Source of the DNA: CAZNMF01 sp035547155
Lineage (GTDB): Bacteria > Acidobacteriota > Vicinamibacteria > Vicinamibacterales > SCN-69-37
DNA: 14,077 nt
Assembly (NCBI GenBank): GCA_035547155.1
Contig: DASZVJ010000051.1
Coordinates: forward strand, 1 to 14,077
Direction: 5' to 3'
In this document: in pieces, positions 5,936 through 12,467 of the stretch
Numbering within the stretch: the stretch's first letter is position 1
Layout: every line of letters starts with the position of its first letter
Translations under genes and position numbers: made by a program
Notes under the pieces: generated by a model
Databases searched by the model: none
Told to the model about the DNA's origin: nothing
Seen by the model: the letters and a program-made list of their open reading frames with translations, nothing else

Positions 5936-7666
5936 CTAATGCGATTCTCTCGTCACCGTCAGCCCGCGGCCGCCGACGAGGAAGTCGAGGTCCGCGCCTT
6001 CGTTCGCCTGCTGCACGTGCTCGACGTACATGCGCACGTAGCCGCTTGGCGGCAGCGGCGCGGCCTTCCACTCCGCACGACGCTTCGCCAGCTCGGCGTC
6101 GGACACGTCGATGTGCAGACGCCGCGCCTCGACGTCGAGCTCGATCATGTCGCCGTCGCGCACGAGCGCGAGCGGGCCGCCGACCGCAGCCTCCGGTGTC
6201 ACGTGCAGCACGACGGTGCCGTACGCGGTGCCGCTCATGCGCGCGTCCGAGATGCGCACCATGTCCGTCACGCCCTGCTTCAGGATCTTCGGCGGCAGGC
6301 CCATGTTGCCGACTTCGGCCATGCCCGGATAGCCTTTGGGTCCGCAGTTCTTCAGCACGAGCACGCAATCCGCATCCACGTCGAGGTTTGGATCGACGAT
6401 GCGCTGCTTGTAGTGCTCGATCGTCTCGAACACGACGGCGCGGCCGCGATGCTTCATCAGGTGCGGCGACGCAGCCGACGGCTTGAGCACGGCGCCGGTC
6501 GGCGCGAGATTGCCCTTGAGCACCGCGATGCCGCCGTTCTTCACGATGGGATTCGTCGTCGGCCGGATCACTTCCGTGTTCCACGTCGGCGCGTCCTGCA
6601 CGTTCTCCCACACCGTCTTGCCGTTGACCGTCAGCGCGTCCTTGTGCAGCAGGCCGTGCTCGGCGAGCGCGCGCATCACGGCCGGCAATCCGCCGGCGTA
6701 GTAGAGGTCTTCCATCAGGTAGCGGCCTGACGGCTTGAGATCGACGATCGTCGGCACGTCGCGGCCGAGGCGATCCCAGTCGTCGAGCGTCAGGTCCACG
6801 CCGAGTCGTCCGGCGATCGCGATCAGGTGGATGACCGCGTTGGTCGATCCGCCGATCGCGCCGTTGACGCGGATCGCGTTCTCGAAGTTCTGCTTCGTGA
6901 GGATCTTCGAGATCGTCACGTTCTCCTTCACGAGCTGGACGATGCGGCGGCCGGCGATGTGCGCGAGCGCGTAACGGCGCGAGTCGACGGCGGGAATCGC
7001 CGCGTTCTGCGGCAGGCCCATGCCCAGCGCCTCGACCATCGACGCCATCGTCGACGCCGTGCCCATGACCATGCAGTGGCCGGCGGAGCGCGACATGCAC
7101 GACTCGGCCTCGCTGAATTCCTTGAGGCTCATCGTGCCGGCTTTGACTTCTTCGCTGAAGCGCCACACGTCGGTGCCCGAGCCGATGTCCTGGCCGCGGT
7201 ACTTGCCGTTCAGCATCGGTCCGCCAGAGACGACGAGCGCGGGCAGATCGCAGCTGGCCGCGCCCATGATCAACGACGGCGTCGTCTTGTCGCAGCCGCA
7301 GAGCAGCACGACGCCGTCGATCGGGTTCGCGCGGATCGATTCTTCGACGTCCATCGCGACGAGATTGCGGAACAGCATCGCGGTGGGACGCATGTTCGAC
7401 TCGCCGGTCGACGTGACGGGAAATTCCACGGGCAGCGCGCCGGCTTCCCACACGCCGCGCTTGACGTGCTCGGCGATGTCGCGGAAGTGCGCGTTGCACG
7501 GCGTCAGCTCGGACCACGTGTTGCAGATGCCGATGACGGGACGTCCGTCGAAGACGTCTTCCGGAAGACCTTCGTTCTTCATCCAGCTGCGATGGATGAA
7601 GCCGTCTTTATCCGGCTTCCCGAACCATGCCGCGGATCGGTACGTGCCTTTTTTGTTGTCGCTCAC
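5936..7666 (-). CDS. IlvD/Edd-family sugar-acid dehydratase, probable L-arabinonate (pentonate) dehydratase
   Basis: The 576-residue enzyme would dehydrate an aldonate to a 2-keto-3-deoxy acid using a [2Fe-2S] cluster and magnesium. Candidate cluster ligands are Cys57 (ELTPCNAH), Cys125 (GCDKTTP) and Cys198 (SAGHCMVMG), with Lys127 as the magnesium-site lysine and Ser478 (ARMSGT) as catalytic base. As I recall the Rhizobium L-arabinonate dehydratase (Cys59, Cys127, Lys129, Cys200, Ser480), every position is offset by exactly two. This, with HRSWMKNEG near the N-terminus, argues for a pentonate dehydratase over biosynthetic IlvD. The start is GTG; no good Shine-Dalgarno is present, and TACACT lies 8 nt upstream. 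It is divergent from a sugar-acid transporter, with an SDR and glcDF downstream. L-arabinonate, D-xylonate or another aldonate could be the substrate. Confidence 0.9.
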   Translation of the reverse strand: MSDNKKGTYRSAAWFGKPDKDGFIHRSWMKNEGLPEDVFDGRPVIGICNTWSELTPCNAHFRDIAEHVKRGVWEAGALPVEFPVTSTGESNMRPTAMLFRNLVAMDVEESIRANPIDGVVLLCGCDKTTPSLIMGAASCDLPALVVSGGPMLNGKYRGQDIGSGTDVWRFSEEVKAGTMSLKEFSEAESCMSRSAGHCMVMGTASTMASMVEALGMGLPQNAAIPAVDSRRYALAHIAGRRIVQLVKENVTISKILTKQNFENAIRVNGAIGGSTNAVIHLIAIAGRLGVDLTLDDWDRLGRDVPTIVDLKPSGRYLMEDLYYAGGLPAVMRALAEHGLLHKDALTVNGKTVWENVQDAPTWNTEVIRPTTNPIVKNGGIAVLKGNLAPTGAVLKPSAASPHLMKHRGRAVVFETIEHYKQRIVDPNLDVDADCVLVLKNCGPKGYPGMAEVGNMGLPPKILKQGVTDMVRISDARMSGTAYGTVVLHVTPEAAVGGPLALVRDGDMIELDVEARRLHIDVSDAELAKRRAEWKAAPLPPSGYVRMYVEHVQQANEGADLDFLVGGRGLTVTRESH

Positions 7667-7819
7667 GATCCCACAGTGTACTCGAACGCGCGCGGTGCGG
7701 CGTGCGCGGCAGGTGGAGTATCGCCTGTGTTTATCGGGGTGAAGTGGCGTGACCAGTGGGCGCGCACATGGACGGCGACGCGTTGCGTCCGAGGGTTGCC
7801 GGCGTTTCGATCGACCTGC

Positions 7820-7827
7820 TAACGTTA
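7820..7827. promoter_or_regulatory. TAACGTTA palindrome, possible LacI-type operator
   Basis: A perfect 8-bp palindrome in the divergent region, 81 nt before the transporter start. Symmetry does not extend further, so chance is a real alternative. Confidence 0.2.
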
Positions 7828-7871
7828 CGCTTGCTCAGCAGCCACCTGACTGTTTGGTCGCGACGGGTTCG

Positions 7872-7885
7872 GTGCGAGGTCGCAC
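7872..7885. promoter_or_regulatory. GTGCGA-GG-TCGCAC inverted repeat upstream of the transporter
   Basis: Perfect 6-bp arms with a 2-nt spacer end 22 nt before the transporter ATG. Its position fits an operator near the promoter or in the leader. The regulator is unknown and none is encoded in the window next to these genes. Confidence 0.3.
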
Positions 7886-7897
7886 GGGATCGGCGAC

Positions 7898-7901
7898 AGG
7901 A
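7898..7901 (+). promoter_or_regulatory. Ribosome binding site of the MFS transporter
   Basis: AGGA lies 6 nt before the ATG at 7908 and selects that start over the upstream in-frame ATG at 7749. Confidence 0.55.
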
Positions 7902-7907
7902 ATACGC

Positions 7908-9215
7908 ATGGCCACATCGCCACAGACTCGATCCAGTGTGTCTTCGATTCCCACCAACGCACGGCGGACGACCACGATCTTCGCGGTGCTCCTCGCCGTC
8001 GTGATGTACATCGATCGCATCACGCTCTCGCAGGCCGCGCCGCTCATCCGCAAGGATTTGAACCTGACGACGACGGAGATGGCGTGGGCGTTCTCGATGT
8101 TCGGCTGGGCCTACGCGCTGTTCGAGATTCCCGGCGGATGGCTGGGCGATCGCATCGGCCCGCGTCGTGTATTGATGCGCATCGTGATCTGGTGGTCGTT
8201 CTTCACCGCGGCAACCGGCATGGTCTTCAACCAGATGTCGCTCGTGATCACGCAGGCGTTGTTCGGCGTGGGCGAGGCCGGCGCGTTCCCGAACCTGACG
8301 CGCGTCTTCACCACGTGGCTGCCGAAGAAGGAACGCGAGCGCGCGCAGGCGACGCTGTGGCTGGCGTCCCGATGGGGCGGCGCGCTGACGCCGCTGCTCG
8401 TCATCTATCTACTTAGCTACCTGCACGTATCGTGGCGTCTCGTCTTCGCGCTCTTCGGCTCGCTCGGCGTGATCTGGGCGATCGCGTTCTACCGCTGGTT
8501 CCGCGACGATCCGTCCACGCATCCCAGCGTGAACGCCGCGGAGCTCGCGTTGCTGCCGCCGCGCGCGGAGACCTCGCACGCGCACACGTTCCCGTTCCGC
8601 CAGTTGATGGCGAACCGCAACGTCATCCTGTTGTGCCTGCAGTACGCGTGTCTCGCGTACGGCTGGTGGTTCTACGTGACGTGGCTGCCGACGTACTTGC
8701 GTGAGGCGCGGCAGACGTCGCTGCAGTTGAGCCCGATGGTGCTGGCGCTGCTCACGGGATTGCCATTGCTGCTCGGCGGCGTCGGCTGCCTCATCGCGGG
8801 CTGGCTCGGGCCGAAGCTCGCGGAGTCGCTCGGCAGCGTCGTCAAGGCGCGCCGGATCATGGCGATCACCGGCTTTCTCGGCGCGTCGGCGTCGATCTTC
8901 GTGTTCACGCGGATCTTCGATCCCGTGCAGGCGATGTTCGTGCTCGGCATGGCGGGATTCTTCAACGACTTCATCATGCCGTCGGCGTGGGCCGGCGCGA
9001 TGGACATCGGCGGCCGCTACGCCGGCACCGTCTCCGGCGCGATGAACATGGTCGGCGGCATCGCCGGCGCATCCTCGTCGCTTTTCGTCGGCTATCTGCT
9101 CGCGTGGACCAATCAGAACTGGACGATGGCGCTGTACATCTCGGCGACGATTTACTCGCTCGGCGCCGTGGCGTGGCTGTTCCTGGATCCGCACACACCG
9201 ATGGAACAGGACTGA
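7908..9215 (+). CDS. MFS transporter, anion:cation symporter (ACS) type, probable sugar-acid uptake
   Basis: This 435-residue inner-membrane protein shows about 12 hydrophobic segments in two bundles split by a polar loop near residues 200-225. Near the N-terminus MYIDRITLSQAAPLI, then the MFS loop motif GGWLGDRIGPRR, and FGVGEAGAFPNLTRVF match the ACS branch that carries hexuronates, glucarate and galactonate (ExuT/GudP/DgoT relatives). It would import a sugar acid by proton symport. The start is supported by AGGA six bases upstream. It is transcribed divergently from the pentonate-type dehydratase, so the two probably share a regulator and a substrate class. It ends convergently with tdh, with a large inverted repeat between them. 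Family is confident; the actual substrate is inferred from context. Confidence 0.9.
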   Translation: MATSPQTRSSVSSIPTNARRTTTIFAVLLAVVMYIDRITLSQAAPLIRKDLNLTTTEMAWAFSMFGWAYALFEIPGGWLGDRIGPRRVLMRIVIWWSFFTAATGMVFNQMSLVITQALFGVGEAGAFPNLTRVFTTWLPKKERERAQATLWLASRWGGALTPLLVIYLLSYLHVSWRLVFALFGSLGVIWAIAFYRWFRDDPSTHPSVNAAELALLPPRAETSHAHTFPFRQLMANRNVILLCLQYACLAYGWWFYVTWLPTYLREARQTSLQLSPMVLALLTGLPLLLGGVGCLIAGWLGPKLAESLGSVVKARRIMAITGFLGASASIFVFTRIFDPVQAMFVLGMAGFFNDFIMPSAWAGAMDIGGRYAGTVSGAMNMVGGIAGASSSLFVGYLLAWTNQNWTMALYISATIYSLGAVAWLFLDPHTPMEQD

Positions 9216-9228
9216 AGGGCGAGGAAAG

Positions 9229-9308
9229 AGTCAACTTCGAACTGCGAACTTCGAACTTTGAAGGGCGGCACGCCTCAGAAGTTCAACGTTCGAAGTTCAA
9301 AGTTGACT
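9229..9308. repeat. 80-bp imperfect inverted repeat built of CGAACTT heptamers (copy 3)
   Basis: Arms begin AGTCAACTT (9229-9237) and end AAGTTGACT (9300-9308); about 32-nt arms pair with roughly five mismatches around a centre containing GGCG-GCA-CGCC. The left arm is a tandem of YGAACTT-like heptamers, and the right arm is its complement. It fills the gap between the convergent transporter and tdh genes, and its edge overlaps the tdh stop codon. A bidirectional terminator or REP-like element is likely; no U-tract follows the stem. Confidence 0.75.
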
Positions 9309-10338
9309 AGGCTTTTGTCCAATCCAGGATGATCTTCCCCGACTGTCCCGTCGCGATGACCTCGAAGGCCTTCGCGTAGTCGGCGGCGGCGAAGCGGTGG
9401 GTGATGACGGGCGAGATGTCGACGCCGCTCTGGAGCAGGCTCGACATCTTGTACCAGGTCTCGAACATCTCGCGGCCGTAGATGCCCTTCAGCGTCAGGG
9501 CCTTGAAGATCACCTGATTCCAGTCGATCGCGATCTCGTTCGGCGGGATGCCGAGGATTGCGATGCTGCCGCCGTGGTTCATCGTGCGGAGCATGTCGCG
9601 GAACGCGGCGGCGTGACCGGACATCTCGAAGCCGACGTCGTAGCCTTCCTCCATCCCCAACGTCTTCATCGCGTCTTCGAGCGACGTCGTCGTCGCATTG
9701 ATCGCGAGCGTCGCGCCCATCTTGCGCGCGAGGGCGAGGCGATAGTCGTTGACGTCGCTGATGACGATGAAGCGCGCGCCGACGAAACGGGCGATGGCGG
9801 CGGCCATGATGCCGATCGGCCCCGCGCCGGTGATCAGCACGTCCTCGCCGACGACGCTGAAGGAGAGCGCGGTATGTGTCGCGTTGCCGAACGGATCGAG
9901 AATCGCGCCCGTGTCGTCGTCGATCGAGTCGGGCAGCTTGAATGCGTTGGCCGCAGGAATCGCGACGTACTCGGCGAAGCAGCCGGGACGATTGACGCCG
10001 ACCCCGACGGTGTTGCGGCAGAGATGCCGGCGTCCGGCGCGGCAGTTGCGGCAGTGACCGCACGTCACGTGGCCTTCGCCCGCGACGCGATCGCCTGGGC
10101 GCAGTCCGGCGACCTCGCTGCCGATCTCGACGATCTCGCCGCAGAACTCGTGGCCGACGACCATCGGCACGGGGATCGTCTTCTGCGCCCACGCGTCCCA
10201 GTTGAAGATGTGGAGATCGGTACCGCAGATCGACGCGCGACGCACGCGGATCAACACGTCGTTGTGCCCGATCGACGGCTCGGGCACGTCCTGCATCCAG
10301 ATGCCGCGCTCGGCGCGGGCCTTGACGAGAGCTTTCAT
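9307..10338 (-). CDS. tdh: L-threonine 3-dehydrogenase
   Basis: The 343-residue medium-chain alcohol dehydrogenase oxidises L-threonine to 2-amino-3-ketobutyrate with NAD+. It closely follows E. coli Tdh (341 residues) along its whole length. Catalytic zinc-site residues are Cys38, His63 and Glu64 (ICGTDLHIFNWD, VVGHEFCGEI), with Thr40 and His43. Structural zinc cysteines are 93, 96, 99 and 107 (CGHCRNCRAGRRHLC), at the same numbers as I recall for E. coli. The substrate-specific stretches GVGVNRPGCFAEY and GREMFETWYKMSSLLQSG are present, as is the NAD motif GAGPIGIMAA. Its ATG overlaps the kbl stop by 4 nt (ATGA), so the two are translationally coupled. The TAG stop lies in the edge of a repeat. 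Confidence 0.97.
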   Translation of the reverse strand: MKALVKARAERGIWMQDVPEPSIGHNDVLIRVRRASICGTDLHIFNWDAWAQKTIPVPMVVGHEFCGEIVEIGSEVAGLRPGDRVAGEGHVTCGHCRNCRAGRRHLCRNTVGVGVNRPGCFAEYVAIPAANAFKLPDSIDDDTGAILDPFGNATHTALSFSVVGEDVLITGAGPIGIMAAAIARFVGARFIVISDVNDYRLALARKMGATLAINATTTSLEDAMKTLGMEEGYDVGFEMSGHAAAFRDMLRTMNHGGSIAILGIPPNEIAIDWNQVIFKALTLKGIYGREMFETWYKMSSLLQSGVDISPVITHRFAAADYAKAFEVIATGQSGKIILDWTKA

Positions 10339-11540
10339 GAAACGATTCCCAATTCCTTCCCGATGCGCGTGAACGCGTCGACGGCGCGCTCGAGATGCGC
10401 GCGTGTGTGCGCGGCCGACATCTGCGTGCGAATCCTGGCCTGGCCCTTCGGTACGACTGGAAATGAAAAGCCGATCACGTAGACGCCTTCGGCGAGCAGG
10501 CGATCCGCCATCGCGACCGCGACCTTCGCGTCGCCGAGCATGACCGGGATGATCGGATGCTCACCGGGCGGCAGCGTGAAGCCCGCCGCGGTCATGCGCT
10601 CGCGGAAGAACCGCGCGTTGTCGAAGAGCCGATCGCGCAGCGACGTGTCCGCTTCGACGAGATCCAGTGCTTTGATCGCCGACGCCGCGACCGGCGGCGG
10701 GATGCTGTTCGAGAACAAGTAGGGCCGCGAGCGCTGGCGCAGCCACGCGATGATCTCGCGGCGGCCGGACGTGTACCCGCCGCTGCCGCCGCCGAGCGCC
10801 TTGCCGAGCGTGCCGGTGAGAATGTCGATGCGGGACAGCACGCCGCAGTGCTCGTGGGTGCCGCGGCCACGCGCGCCCATGAACCCGACCGCGTGCGAGT
10901 CGTCGACCATGACGAGCGCGTCGTGGCGATCGGCGAGGTCGCAGATCGCGTGCAGCTTCGCGATCGTGCCGTCCATCGAGAACACGCCGTCGGTCGCGAT
11001 CAGGCGCGTGCGCGCGCCGGCGGCCTCGCGCAGCGCGCGCTCGAGATCGGCCATGTCGCCGGTCGTGTAGCGCAGACGCTGCGCCTTGCAGAGCCGGATG
11101 CCGTCGATGATGCTCGCGTGATTGAGCGTGTCGCTGATGACGGCGTCGCTCTCGTCGAGCAGCGTCTCGAAGAGCCCGCCGTTCGCATCGAAGCAGGACG
11201 AGTAGAGGATCGTGTCCTCGGTGCCGAGGAAGCGGCTGAGGCGCGACTCGAGCTCGCGATGGATCGCGTGCGTGCCGCAGATGAAGCGCACGGACGCCAT
11301 GCCGTAGCCGTGGCGCTCGACCGCGTCGCGCACGGCCGCGCGAATCTCCGGATGGTTCGCCAGCCCGAGATAGTTGTTCGCGCACAGGTTGATGACCTCG
11401 GGGCCATCATCGACGCGCACGACCGCGTCCTGCGGCGTCGTGAGCACGCGTTCCTGTTTGAAGAGGCCTTCGTCGCGGAGTTTGGCGGTGTCGGCAGCAA
11501 GTCGCGCCAGGGTCGGATTCGTCACGGCGACAAACATCAT
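10335..11540 (-). CDS. kbl: Glycine C-acetyltransferase (2-amino-3-ketobutyrate CoA ligase)
   Basis: This PLP enzyme of the alpha-oxoamine synthase family cleaves 2-amino-3-ketobutyrate with CoA to glycine and acetyl-CoA, taking the unstable product of Tdh directly. Recognisable stretches include INLCANNYLGLANHPEI, SVRFICGTHAIHRELE, SSCFDANGGLFETLLDE, DDSHAVGFMG and GTLGKALGGGSGGY, where the Lys binds PLP; the C-terminus has VVPKGQARIRTQMSAAHT. It follows E. coli Kbl (398 residues) closely. The start is uncertain. I give the first ATG of an ATG-ATG pair (401 residues). The GTG at 11525 would give the same N-terminal length as E. coli Kbl, while the ATG at 11579 directly follows the stop of the upstream gene. 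None has a Shine-Dalgarno. The kbl-tdh order and 4-nt overlap are as in E. coli. Confidence 0.96.
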   Translation of the reverse strand: MMFVAVTNPTLARLAADTAKLRDEGLFKQERVLTTPQDAVVRVDDGPEVINLCANNYLGLANHPEIRAAVRDAVERHGYGMASVRFICGTHAIHRELESRLSRFLGTEDTILYSSCFDANGGLFETLLDESDAVISDTLNHASIIDGIRLCKAQRLRYTTGDMADLERALREAAGARTRLIATDGVFSMDGTIAKLHAICDLADRHDALVMVDDSHAVGFMGARGRGTHEHCGVLSRIDILTGTLGKALGGGSGGYTSGRREIIAWLRQRSRPYLFSNSIPPPVAASAIKALDLVEADTSLRDRLFDNARFFRERMTAAGFTLPPGEHPIIPVMLGDAKVAVAMADRLLAEGVYVIGFSFPVVPKGQARIRTQMSAAHTRAHLERAVDAFTRIGKELGIVS

Positions 11541-11579
11541 ACTCGGCGGGCTACGGGCGATCGCGCGGAGGCGGGGCAT

Positions 11580-12335
11580 TCACCGCTGCGTCGACTCGAA
11601 CGCGTGAATGGCTCGCCAGAGTGTCGTGAGATCCCCCGCGATCGGCACGGCGAGGATCGCGGCCATGGCGTAGGCGACGCGTTCGATGCTCGCGGACGGG
11701 CCGCTGAGCCGAACGGCCAACAGGTTCGCGATGGCCACGACCGCGAGCACCGGACAGAAAAAGACGCCGCCCAGCGACGCCGCCATCAGATACCTGGAAA
11801 TTGCGTCGACGTAGATCGCGTGCGTCGATGCGAGTGCGGCGGGCGACGCCGTCGCATCCGTGATTGCCGCCGCCGCGCGCATCGTCAGCAGGCCTGCCTG
11901 ACCGACGGCGTGCATCAACCACACGACCGGCACCAGTAGCAGCGGCGAGCCCGCGAGGATCCATCGCCCCCATGTCACCGTCACTGCCGGCTCGACGGCA
12001 TCGTCCAGGGCATTCGCCGTCGCGCGCCGCTGCAGCCACGCTGCCACGAGCATGACAATCGCCGCCGCGACGGCGGCGAACGACAAGGTCCGCGCGATGT
12101 CGCGAGCCATGGCAGCGGCGACGCCGGTCGGCGCCTGACCATTTGCGGCGATGGTCTGAAAGGCACGAATCATCGCCATCGACGCGGTGGGAACGGCCAC
12201 CGCCGGAAAGAGGAGCGCCAGTGGCAGGGCCGCGAGCATCGTCGGCCGCGAGCCGAGGCGACGGACGGACGTGCTTCCGAGCAGGATCAGACCGACGACG
12301 GCGATGGCCGAGACGATCGAAAAAGTGAGGAGCAC
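11580..12335 (-). CDS. Unrecognised multi-pass membrane protein upstream of kbl
   Basis: The 251-residue product (from a GTG start) is mostly hydrophobic, with about six membrane segments: residues 2-20, 32-55, 83-101, 122-142, 183-207 and 215-234 or so. Between them are short Arg-rich or Ala-rich loops, and an acidic patch (ALDDAVEP) precedes the fourth. I cannot assign a family; the layout loosely recalls small ion or proton channel proteins, but no diagnostic motif is visible. The frame is open upstream to an ATG at 12413, but that extension translates a hairpin repeat, so I reject it. No Shine-Dalgarno precedes the GTG; TATCAT lies 7 nt upstream. The TGA stop is directly followed by an ATG in the kbl frame (TGAATG), so it probably shares a transcript with kbl-tdh. 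Threonine or glycine movement would be a guess. Confidence 0.65.
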   Translation of the reverse strand: MLLTFSIVSAIAVVGLILLGSTSVRRLGSRPTMLAALPLALLFPAVAVPTASMAMIRAFQTIAANGQAPTGVAAAMARDIARTLSFAAVAAAIVMLVAAWLQRRATANALDDAVEPAVTVTWGRWILAGSPLLLVPVVWLMHAVGQAGLLTMRAAAAITDATASPAALASTHAIYVDAISRYLMAASLGGVFFCPVLAVVAIANLLAVRLSGPSASIERVAYAMAAILAVPIAGDLTTLWRAIHAFESTQR

Positions 12336-12373
12336 GCGCCGAATGATATGCGCGAATCGTGCGGTCGCAGATC

Positions 12374-12458
12374 GGGCGGCCACAAGGGCCGCCCCTACGA
12401 CACGACGCCTCATCGCCGTCGCATACGCCCATCGTAGGGGCCGCCCTTGTGGCGGCCC
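12374..12458. repeat. Head-to-head pair of 27-bp hairpin repeats (pair 2)
   Basis: Arms at 12374-12400 and 12432-12458 are inverted copies with 25 of 27 matches around a 31-nt spacer. They are the same repeat as at 5853-5922. Here the left arm carries the GGGCGGCC stem version and the right arm the GGGCCGCC version, the reverse of pair 1. The spacer has no similarity to the pair 1 spacer. The element starts 9 nt after the SDR stop codon and ends 38 nt before the membrane-protein start. Confidence 0.85.
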
Positions 12459-12467
12459 GGTAGGGCT

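Larger units (their letters stand above)
7667..7907. promoter_or_regulatory. Divergent promoter region between dehydratase and transporter genes
   Basis: This gap must hold promoters for both directions. Two symmetric sites stand out: TAACGTTA (7820-7827), whose central CG resembles LacI-family operators, and GTGCGA-GG-TCGCAC (7872-7885). No convincing -35/-10 pair is visible for the transporter; the dehydratase has only a TACACT box at 7675-7680. The open frame upstream of the transporter start in this gap has no supporting signal and I treat it as non-coding. Confidence 0.45.

Noticed and set aside
5874..7517. Long alternative frame over the dehydratase ending in a GGHKGRPYED-type peptide
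   Set aside because: It is an off-frame shadow running into the hairpin repeat; such GHKGRPY or RGGPCGRP peptides come from translating this repeat and are spurious proteins.
5936..7666. Biosynthetic dihydroxy-acid dehydratase IlvD (valine/isoleucine pathway)
   Set aside because: N-terminal sequence, residue spacing and neighbours fit the pentonate dehydratase branch, and no other branched-chain amino acid gene is nearby; not fully excluded without a tree.
9307..10338. Generic zinc alcohol or sorbitol dehydrogenase belonging to the sugar-acid locus
   Set aside because: Near end-to-end resemblance to E. coli Tdh, including zinc-ligand numbering, and the coupled kbl gene make threonine dehydrogenase far more likely.
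12336..12413. N-terminal extension of the membrane protein to ATG 12413
   Set aside because: It translates one arm of hairpin pair 2 (VVGAALVAA), which is non-coding at the other locus.
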